Below, piece after piece: positions 1-4,096 of a stretch of DNA of 5,251 nt; the first letter of the stretch is position 1; each line of letters begins with the position of its first letter. Under the pieces are notes generated by a model. That model was not told the origin of the DNA and did not search any database. It was given only the letters and a program-made list of their open reading frames with translations. The stretch comes from Treponema sp. (GTDB lineage Bacteria; Spirochaetota; Spirochaetia; Treponematales; Treponemataceae). The stretch lies in the NCBI GenBank assembly GCA_017544745.1, contig JAFYDO010000186.1:1-5251 (forward strand). The letters run 5' to 3'. Position numbers and translations under genes: made by a program.

Positions 1-209
1 CCAAAATAAACCGAAAAGGAAATTACAAAACCGGTAATGGCCATGGCAGGCAAAAAGCGTGCAAAAAAATCAAGACCATAGCAGAACTTATATAAAAAGT
101 TTGAACGTGCAGGAACTTCTACAGGAACCGGCATGAACATTCCAACAGCAAAACAGATGACAAATCCAAGGCCTAAAAATACAGAAAGTATTGTAAAAAT
201 CTTTTTCAT
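1..209 (-). CDS. membrane protein of unknown function, 3' part outside window
   Basis: The first 69 codons of a minus-strand gene are visible; the rest lies beyond the left edge. The start is ATG at 209-207, preceded by an AGGAGA Shine-Dalgarno at 223-218 with 8 bases between. The protein opens with MKK and a hydrophobic segment (about residues 5-27, ending VGMFMP). A short polar stretch containing PVEVPARSN follows, then a second hydrophobic segment starting near residue 52. This is either an uncleaved anchor or a multi-spanning protein. The opening (MKK, one membrane helix, then GMF) resembles the start of its upstream neighbour, so the two may be distant relatives. It starts 12 bases after the neighbour's stop codon, which implies one operon. 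I do not recognise the family and infer no function. Confidence 0.8.
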   Translation of the reverse strand, partial: MKKIFTILSVFLGLGFVICFAVGMFMPVPVEVPARSNFLYKFCYGLDFFARFLPAMAITGFVISFSVYF

Positions 210-217
210 AGCCACCC

Positions 218-223
218 TCTCCT
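218..223 (-). promoter_or_regulatory. Shine-Dalgarno overlapping upstream stop codon
   Basis: AGGAGA on the minus strand precedes the ATG at 209-207. It shares two bases with the TAG stop (224-222) of the upstream membrane-protein gene. Ribosomes ending on the first gene therefore arrive at the start site of the second, which supports translational coupling. The overlap is seen; coupling is inferred. Confidence 0.65.
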
Positions 224-1181
224 AGTAGATTCTCTTCTTTCTGGTTGCAAAGCAGATAATGCTAATTATTAAAAAGACAAAGCTAAAGAAAACATTGCAC
301 AAAACAAGAAAAGGATAATCAATATATTTAGCAAGGAATATGAAAAACCTCTGAGGATCTATATGCTGGCGGCGGAACGAAACAAAAACCGGATGAAAGT
401 AAAGGGTGTTTGCCGCAAGAATAAGGAAGGTTGCAAACATCAAAAATCCCGTATTCAAAAGCTTCCAGCGGAACAGACTTGCAGTTCCATACAAAGAAGC
501 AATTACAAGACCCAGAGAAAGAAAGCCCAGCCAGAAGGTCCAGGTTTTGGCAAAGGCTGTAGAAGCCCACTGTTTAATAAGAGAAAAAGAAATGACCGAT
601 GTATGCGGCTGCTCTTCGTCCATTGTTTTTCGTATAAGGCTGTCGCGGTAAGGAGCAGCTTCGCGGAAAAGAATAAAATCCTGAGAAGGCTTGATATTTT
701 GAATATCCACTTCTCCATCGGGGGTAGTATCTATAATAATTGTAGAAGTACTTACATAAGGATTTGCGTTGTAGTCCCCGGTAAAATAGTAAATATCATC
801 TCCGTTCTGCCTAAAGTAACCGCCTGTAAGCATTTTGGAAGAATCCTTGTAATTGTACATAGCCTTGGATTCAAAATGAAGCAACGCCGGAACACCAATT
901 GCCCAGGTAATTCCCGAAAGAAGGATGAAGGTAATAAAATGAGCAATTCCACCGTTGTTGCTTATGCGGATATAAACCATGACAGGACAGATAAAAATGA
1001 GCATGCACAAAAGCACATAAAAAAGCGCACGCAGCAAATCTGTTTTATTAAACAGTGAAAAAGGAGTACCGGCTACGGCTCCCTGAACAGACAGATAAAT
1101 TGTATAAAAAAACATTCCTATTGCAGTTCCAATCAGAAGTACCAGAAAATACATAAGAACCAGTTTGAGCGCTTTTTTCAT
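222..1181 (-). CDS. six-helix membrane protein of unknown function
   Basis: A complete 319-residue protein starting at ATG 1181-1179, with AAGGA at 1196-1192 ten bases upstream. Hydrophobic segments lie near residues 8-30, 50-72, 78-101, 213-236, 241-262 and 287-311. About 100 polar residues (102-205) separate the first three helices from the last three, and the C-terminus ends in a positive RKKR cluster. The 3+soluble+3 layout resembles that of LptF/LptG lipopolysaccharide-export permeases. I see no sequence motif that supports that assignment, and the protein is shorter than typical members, so I leave the function open. The soluble part has aromatic and acidic stretches (GDDIYYFTGDYN near 127-138) and no recognisable catalytic motif. 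The gene is first in a two-gene minus-strand unit. A weak -10-like TATAGT lies at 1238-1233, just outside the palindromic repeat, without a convincing -35. Confidence 0.85.
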   Translation of the reverse strand: MKKALKLVLMYFLVLLIGTAIGMFFYTIYLSVQGAVAGTPFSLFNKTDLLRALFYVLLCMLIFICPVMVYIRISNNGGIAHFITFILLSGITWAIGVPALLHFESKAMYNYKDSSKMLTGGYFRQNGDDIYYFTGDYNANPYVSTSTIIIDTTPDGEVDIQNIKPSQDFILFREAAPYRDSLIRKTMDEEQPHTSVISFSLIKQWASTAFAKTWTFWLGFLSLGLVIASLYGTASLFRWKLLNTGFLMFATFLILAANTLYFHPVFVSFRRQHIDPQRFFIFLAKYIDYPFLVLCNVFFSFVFLIISIICFATRKKRIY

Positions 1182-1191
1182 ATAATTAAAA

Positions 1192-1196
1192 TCCTT
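1192..1196 (-). promoter_or_regulatory. Shine-Dalgarno for the six-helix membrane protein
   Basis: AAGGA on the minus strand lies ten bases before ATG 1181-1179 and fixes that start. The surrounding leader is purine-rich (GGAAGAGAAGGA). Confidence 0.6.
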
Positions 1197-1233
1197 CTCT
1201 TCCTATTATCGTCAAAAATGCGCTGTTAATCTA

Positions 1234-1243
1234 CTATAAAAAA
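1234..1243 (+). repeat. 10-bp direct repeat, left copy (possible target duplication)
   Basis: CTATAAAAAA directly abuts the left end of the large palindromic element. An identical 10-mer at 1578-1587 directly abuts the right end of the small one. This pattern resembles a target-site duplication around a composite insertion. The word is A-rich and a third near-copy occurs at 1502-1510, so chance is possible. Confidence 0.4.
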
Positions 1244-1451
1244 GGGTTTCCGTATTATAAATAATCATATAGGCAAATTGGCTCCCGGTCACAAAACGGG
1301 GGCCAAAACCGCCGGCTAGCCTGCTTGACGCTGTCTGTTGCAATGGAACTATTGACTGCCGCTTCGCGGCATCAACAGACAGAGTCATTTTGTCCCCCGT
1401 TTTGTTCCCTCGCGCCAATTTGGGCTTTTTGTTTATATAATACGGAAACCC
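1244..1451. repeat. 208-bp nested palindromic element (MITE-like intergenic repeat)
   Basis: The ends are a perfect 16-bp inverted repeat (1244-1259 against 1436-1451, GGGTTTCCGTATTATA). Inside it are further matched arms: CAAATTGGC 1274-1282 with 1414-1422, ACAAAACGGGGG 1291-1302 with 1394-1405, and CTGTCTGTTG 1331-1340 with 1373-1382. The last pair extends by GAC/GTC across one mismatch. At the apex is a TGCCGC-TTC-GCGGCA hairpin (1357-1371). As RNA or single-stranded DNA the whole element folds into one long branched hairpin. It encodes no transposase and has no start signals of its own. Size, terminal inverted repeats and lack of a gene fit a non-autonomous mobile element or a genome-wide interspersed repeat. 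Mobility is inferred. Confidence 0.7.
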
Positions 1452-1488
1452 ATCTTAAAAAGGCCCGTAGGGATGGCCCCTATTAATA

Positions 1489-1577
1489 AAGGCAAACGCA
1501 TTATAAAAAAGTATATATATACTGGCGCGAGGGAGGGAGCCAGTCTTATGAAATAATATTTACAATGCGTTTGCCTT
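1489..1577. repeat. 89-bp palindromic element related to the 208-bp element
   Basis: The ends are a perfect 14-bp inverted repeat (AAGGCAAACGCATT 1489-1502 against 1564-1577). An inner ACTGGC/GCCAGT pair (1521-1526, 1539-1544) is centred within one base of the same axis. The loop contains TGGCGCGAGGGA (1523-1534), identical to the reverse complement of 1406-1417 in the large element. It is followed at once by GGGAGCCA (1535-1542), the reverse complement of 1279-1286 there. The small element therefore joins the two core edges of the large one with the interior missing. The outer arms are unrelated between the two. Confidence 0.6.
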
Positions 1578-1587
1578 CTATAAAAAA
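1578..1587 (+). repeat. 10-bp direct repeat, right copy
   Basis: CTATAAAAAA starts on the base after the right arm of the 89-bp element and is identical to the copy at 1234-1243. See that entry for the interpretation and doubts. Confidence 0.4.
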
Positions 1588-1602
1588 TCTTGTGTTTTCC
1601 GT

Positions 1603-1632
1603 TTGACAGATTAACCTAATATATAGTATTAT
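1603..1632 (+). promoter_or_regulatory. sigma70-type promoter of the STAS-domain gene
   Basis: A perfect -35 hexamer TTGACA (1603-1608) is followed after 18 bases by TATTAT (1627-1632), five of six to the -10 consensus. The spacer and downstream sequence are extremely AT-rich. Transcription would begin near 1639, giving a leader of about 38 bases before ATG 1677. It lies just right of the repeat elements, so any insertion there would have stopped short of the promoter. Confidence 0.75.
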
Positions 1633-1660
1633 ATAGTGTATATATTTTTAAAAAAAATGT

Positions 1661-1666
1661 TGGAGT
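1661..1666 (+). promoter_or_regulatory. Shine-Dalgarno deciding the STAS gene start
   Basis: TGGAGT with its GGAG core at 1662-1665 lies 11 bases before ATG 1677. An in-frame GTG at 1665 overlaps this site, so the GTG is part of the ribosome-binding site and not the start. Confidence 0.65.
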
Positions 1667-1676
1667 GATTTTTATT

Positions 1677-2228
1677 ATGGAAAATAACAACGCGGTAATA
1701 CCTGGATTTGATGTTGACAAAGACGACAGCCTTCAGATCAGACTTGACAAATCCTTTGGTGTGCCAAACGGACTCATCGTTTATCTTACCGGCTATATCG
1801 ATACATATAACTCCACTTACTTCCAGAAAAAAATAACACAGGTAATAGAAGCAGGCTTTGTTAATCTTGTATTCAACTGCGCAGCACTCAACTATGTTTC
1901 TTCAACCGGTATCGGATCCTTTACAGTTTTCCTTAAGATGGTAAAGCCAAAGGGCGGAGACGTAGTTCTTCTTGAAATCCAGCCAAAGGTTTACGAAGTA
2001 TTCCAGCTGCTTGGATTCTCTCAGTTCTTTAATATTAAAAACTCTACAGAAGAGGCAATTTCGTTCTTCTCTGAAGGAAGTCCTGCTACAACTTCTGTTT
2101 TCCCTCTTATTATTGACTGCCCGGTTTGCAGTAAAAAGCTCCGTGCTACAAAGTCCGGCCGATTCCGCTGCTCTGGCTGTAAGTCCATTCTTGCTATCAA
2201 CGAACGCGGAGAAGTATCTCTCGGCTAA
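1677..2228 (+). CDS. STAS-domain protein with C-terminal zinc ribbon
   Basis: A 183-residue soluble protein. Residues about 19-132 form an STAS domain of the anti-sigma-factor-antagonist type: strand GLIVYLTGYID (32-42), strand VNLVFNC (62-68), then the signature YVSSTGIGSF (73-82). In SpoIIAA-like proteins the serine aligned with S76 is phosphorylated by a partner kinase. The Asp usually before it is Ser here (S75), as in many SS(A/T)G variants. Residues 148-168 hold CPVC and CSGC, two CxxC knuckles 13 residues apart, which is a typical zinc ribbon. STAS domains work as phosphorylation-switched protein-interaction modules, so the likely role is partner switching in a sigma-factor or stress/motility circuit. 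The zinc ribbon may add a protein or nucleic-acid contact. No cognate kinase or phosphatase gene lies in the window. The gene has its own promoter and terminator, so it is monocistronic. Domain calls are firm; the pathway is inferred. Confidence 0.9.
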   Translation: MENNNAVIPGFDVDKDDSLQIRLDKSFGVPNGLIVYLTGYIDTYNSTYFQKKITQVIEAGFVNLVFNCAALNYVSSTGIGSFTVFLKMVKPKGGDVVLLEIQPKVYEVFQLLGFSQFFNIKNSTEEAISFFSEGSPATTSVFPLIIDCPVCSKKLRATKSGRFRCSGCKSILAINERGEVSLG

Positions 2229-2248
2229 TGTGAATATCTTGTGGATAA
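2229..2248 (-). other. left DnaA-box pair
   Basis: Plus-strand TGTGGATAA at 2240-2248 is TTATCCACA on the minus strand, a perfect DnaA box. Exactly 11 bases upstream is TGTGAATAT (2229-2237), matching seven of the eight fixed positions. The pair begins on the base after the STAS gene stop codon and runs into the terminator region. Confidence 0.55.
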
Positions 2249-2254
2249 GTAGGT

Positions 2255-2298
2255 AAAAGCCTTTGTTTTTGAGTAAAAAACAAGGGCTTTTGTTTTTT
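2255..2298 (+). terminator. intrinsic terminator after the STAS gene
   Basis: A 16-bp stem (2255-2270 with 2276-2291, one G-T wobble) closes a 5-base loop. It includes an AAAAGCC/GGCTTTT base and is followed by a T-rich tail TGTTTTTT (2291-2298). An outer GTAGGT/ACCTAC pair (2249-2254, 2300-2305) could extend it. It starts 26 bases after the stop codon. The A-rich left side means it might also act on minus-strand transcripts. Confidence 0.85.
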
Positions 2299-2332
2299 AA
2301 CCTACACATGTATATACATAAAAATGTAGTAT

Positions 2333-2347
2333 ATTTGCCCGCGCTGT
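2333..2347 (+). repeat. GC-rich direct repeat, left copy
   Basis: ATTTGCCCGCGCTGT recurs 119 bases later at 2452-2466 as ATTTGCCCGCTCTGT (14 of 15 identical). Similarity continues more weakly for about 17 bases. The two copies are the only GC-rich words in this otherwise AT-rich stretch. The right copy runs directly into the right DnaA-box array. Confidence 0.6.
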
Positions 2348-2360
2348 TCAAAATTTATAG

Positions 2361-2387
2361 CTAAATCCTTATAATACAAGGATTTAG
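2361..2387. repeat. 10-bp perfect dyad
   Basis: CTAAATCCTT (2361-2370) and AAGGATTTAG (2378-2387) are perfect inverted repeats around a 7-base spacer. The stem is AT-rich and the following T-run (2393-2398) starts several bases later, so it is a poor terminator. It could be an operator-like protein site or part of an origin structure. Confidence 0.5.
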
Positions 2388-2451
2388 AAAGTCTTTTTGT
2401 AATTAGTATAAAACTACACTCTTTATTGTAAATTTCTAGAATTCCAGTCAA

Positions 2452-2466
2452 ATTTGCCCGCTCTGT
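2452..2466 (+). repeat. GC-rich direct repeat, right copy
   Basis: ATTTGCCCGCTCTGT, 14 of 15 identical to 2333-2347. Its last three bases begin the first degenerate DnaA-like site of the right array. Confidence 0.6.
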
Positions 2467-2526
2467 CTACAAATTGTGGATAACTTGTGCATAAAGCGTG
2501 TAAAAACTGTGATTTATGGTGAATAT
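2464..2526 (-). other. phased DnaA-box array, candidate origin or DnaA-binding locus
   Basis: Read on the plus strand against TGTGNATAA (minus TTATNCACA), sites start at 2464 (TGTCTACAA, 6/8), 2475 (TGTGGATAA, 8/8), 2486 (TGTGCATAA, 8/8), 2497 (CGTGTAAAA, 6/8), 2508 (TGTGATTTA, 6/8) and 2518 (GGTGAATAT, 6/8). Spacing is 11, 11, 11, 11 and 10 bases, about one helical turn, all in one orientation. DnaA is the replication initiator, and closely spaced like-oriented boxes support its oligomerisation. The AT-rich tract on the right side is placed where an unwinding element would be. With the left pair, about 300 bases are involved. It could be oriC, a DnaA-titration site, or a DnaA-controlled promoter for the downstream gene. 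Confidence 0.6.
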
Positions 2527-2557
2527 TTTTTTTCTTTAAAAATCTTCATTTTTTAGC
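2522..2557. other. AT-rich tract, possible DNA unwinding element
   Basis: Nearly pure A/T with long T and A runs, directly adjacent to the DnaA-box array. It also contains the -35 region of the next gene. The composition is seen; an unwinding role depends on the array being an origin. Confidence 0.4.
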
Positions 2558-2563
2558 TATACT
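2535..2563 (+). promoter_or_regulatory. promoter of polyprenyl synthase gene, likely leaderless
   Basis: The -10 is TATACT (2558-2563). The -35 is TTTAAA (2535-2540, four of six to consensus) with a 17-base spacer. Transcription would start about 2570-2571, at the ATG itself. No Shine-Dalgarno is present in the bases before the ATG, which agrees with a leaderless message. Confidence 0.55.
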
Positions 2564-2570
2564 TAAATAT

Positions 2571-3596
2571 ATGAACAAAGAGTTTGAACTGCACCTTACA
2601 AATATAGAACAAAAGCTCAGCGCTGCCTTTACTTATGACAAGGCATTGGACAGCAATATATTTGTGCAGAATCTTATAGAACCAAACAAAGCTCTCATAG
2701 ACCTTGGCGGCAAACGCTGGAGACCGCTGTTTTTGATGCTCTGCTACCAGATGGCAAAAAACACCAAAGCAGGCACAAGCGACTACACTACCCCGCTCCC
2801 GCAGGACACCGCCTACGGACTTACCCCGCTTGTAGAGTTTGTTCATACCGCAAGCCTTATTCACGACGATATAGAAGACAGTGCAGACCTTCGCCGTGGA
2901 AAGCCCGCTGCACACATAACCTGGGGACTGGACACCGCCTTGAACGCCGCAAGCTGGCTGTATTTTGAAGCACCCGTATGTCTTGAGGCTCTGGACCTTA
3001 CAGACAACCAGCGCCTTACCTTTTACGAGCTATATACAAATGAACTTCGCCATCTTCATATGGGACAGGCCATGGACATTTACTGGCACCGCAATAAAGA
3101 GATTTTTCCGTCCCTGGATGAATACCACACCATGGTAAAAAATAAAACCGGAACCCTTGCAAGCCTTGCAGCTCAGATTGGTTTTATAGCAGGCGGAGCC
3201 GACACAAAGACCGCCGCACACTACGGAGCAATTGCAGCCCAGATAGGAGTTGGATTCCAGATTATAGATGATGTAATAAACCTTACCGACGGAAATCCTG
3301 GAAAAAAACGCGGAGACGACATTGTAGAAGGCAAAAAATCGCTTCCGGTGCTGCTTCATATACAGGCCAAACCGGGCGACAAGGAAAAAATCTGCAGCCT
3401 TATGGAACAGGCAGGCCGCCAGGGAATAGACTCCCCTGCAGTAGAAGAATGTATTGCGCTTTTAAACACAAGCACCTGCATAAAAGATGCCGCAGAAGAA
3501 GGAAAACGCTTAATTTCCCAGAACTGCGCACAGTTTGACGGGGAACCTCTTATTACACAGCTGTTTGATTCAATGATACCGGAGAAGTTTAGATGA
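2571..3596 (+). CDS. trans-polyprenyl diphosphate synthase
   Basis: A 341-residue member of the trans-isoprenyl diphosphate synthase family. It would condense isopentenyl diphosphate onto an allylic diphosphate with Mg2+. Motifs run in family order: GGKRWRP (46-52, substrate phosphate binding), first Asp-rich motif DDIED (99-103) within HTASLIHDD, then RRGK (108-111), GQAMD (165-169), K192-T193, FQIIDDVIN (229-237) as second Asp-rich motif, and GKKRGDDIVEGKKSLP (244-259). The second motif ends in Asn (N237) where Asp is usual. Small residues A94 and S95, five and four positions before the first motif, are typical of enzymes making longer chains than farnesyl diphosphate. The gene could therefore serve a lipid or quinone side-chain pathway, but exact product length cannot be read. 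The length is normal. The start is supported by promoter placement, not by a ribosome site. The coding strand is C-rich relative to G. It overlaps the next gene by ATGA. Confidence 0.93.
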   Translation: MNKEFELHLTNIEQKLSAAFTYDKALDSNIFVQNLIEPNKALIDLGGKRWRPLFLMLCYQMAKNTKAGTSDYTTPLPQDTAYGLTPLVEFVHTASLIHDDIEDSADLRRGKPAAHITWGLDTALNAASWLYFEAPVCLEALDLTDNQRLTFYELYTNELRHLHMGQAMDIYWHRNKEIFPSLDEYHTMVKNKTGTLASLAAQIGFIAGGADTKTAAHYGAIAAQIGVGFQIIDDVINLTDGNPGKKRGDDIVEGKKSLPVLLHIQAKPGDKEKICSLMEQAGRQGIDSPAVEECIALLNTSTCIKDAAEEGKRLISQNCAQFDGEPLITQLFDSMIPEKFR

Positions 3597-4096
3597 GAGA
3601 AAGAGCCGACAAGTTAAACAACCACGCAATAATACTCGCTTCCGACGGTGAATATACCGAAGCAATTGCCTGCTTTAAGCGCGCCATTTTGATAGAACGG
3701 AACAACTACCTTTTATGGTATAACCTTGGAATTACCTACCGCGACTCAGGTGACATGGAAAATGCACGCAGCTCACTGGAAAAAGCACACCAGATTGCCC
3801 CGGAAAAACAGGATGTACTTGAAACACTTAGCACCCTTTGCATTCAGATGGAAGAATACGAAGATTCGCTTTTGTATACAAAAGAGGGACTCGAAAACTG
3901 GCCGTCAAATCCGGCATTCTGGAACCTTAGCGGAGTAGCATTTTTTAATATGGAAAAATACGACCTTGCAAGCGAAAGCTTTGAACACGCATTAAGCCTT
4001 AATCCGTATTATACAGATGCGCTCTACAACCTGCGCGACACCTATGCACAGATGAACAACGAGCGCGGAGCCAGAGACTTAGGCGTGCTCCTTTGA
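3593..4096 (+). CDS. small TPR-repeat protein
   Basis: A 167-residue protein built almost wholly of tetratricopeptide repeats: about residues 5-38, 39-72, 73-106 and 107-140, plus a partial fifth at 141-162. The 34-residue period is clear, with W/Y-x-x-LG-x-x-Y, A at the helix B position and closing P residues (IAPEK, NWPSN, LNPYY). No signal peptide or membrane segment is seen, so it is probably cytoplasmic. TPR arrays are helical scaffolds for protein binding; the partner is unknown. ATG 3593 overlaps the TGA of the synthase gene (ATGA), with GGAG at 3581-3584 eight bases upstream, so the two are translationally coupled and co-transcribed. A functional tie to isoprenoid synthesis is not implied by sequence. 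Its 3' end overlaps the end of the convergent cheB gene by 18 bases. Confidence 0.9.
   Translation: MRERADKLNNHAIILASDGEYTEAIACFKRAILIERNNYLLWYNLGITYRDSGDMENARSSLEKAHQIAPEKQDVLETLSTLCIQMEEYEDSLLYTKEGLENWPSNPAFWNLSGVAFFNMEKYDLASESFEHALSLNPYYTDALYNLRDTYAQMNNERGARDLGVLL
4079..4096. other. tail-to-tail overlap of TPR gene and cheB
   Basis: The plus-strand stop TGA is at 4094-4096 and the cheB stop TAA is at 4081-4079, so the two coding regions share 18 bases. No intrinsic terminator hairpin is visible here for either strand, so the transcripts must overlap unless Rho ends them. Confidence 0.8.

Noticed and set aside
363..1058. 231-codon plus-strand open frame opposite the membrane protein gene
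   Set aside because: It is antisense to a convincing membrane protein. Its translation is Lys/Arg/Asn-rich without domain features, and it has no ribosome site.
1233..1261. Promoter for the left minus-strand operon
   Set aside because: TATAGT (1238-1233) is acceptable as a -10, but the -35 candidate is poor and lies in the repeat arm, so it is not listed as a feature.
1212..1418. 68-codon minus-strand open frame
   Set aside because: It lies almost wholly inside the palindromic element, has no ribosome site, and its sequence is dictated by the repeat.
1461..1482. GGCC/GGCC and TAGGG/CCCTA pairs as a minus-strand terminator
   Set aside because: Stems are only 4-5 bp with competing pairings, and no minus-strand gene lies upstream to terminate.
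1665..1676. Upstream in-frame GTG start for the STAS gene
   Set aside because: The GTG overlaps the Shine-Dalgarno serving ATG 1677 and has no ribosome site of its own.
1902..2351. 149-codon minus-strand open frame
   Set aside because: It is antisense to the STAS gene and crosses its terminator; cysteine/serine-rich shadow translation with no start signals.
1182..2570. CRISPR array, tRNA or rRNA in the intergenic regions
   Set aside because: Repeats are inverted or single pairs, not regularly spaced identical units with unique spacers. No tRNA cloverleaf or rRNA signature was seen.
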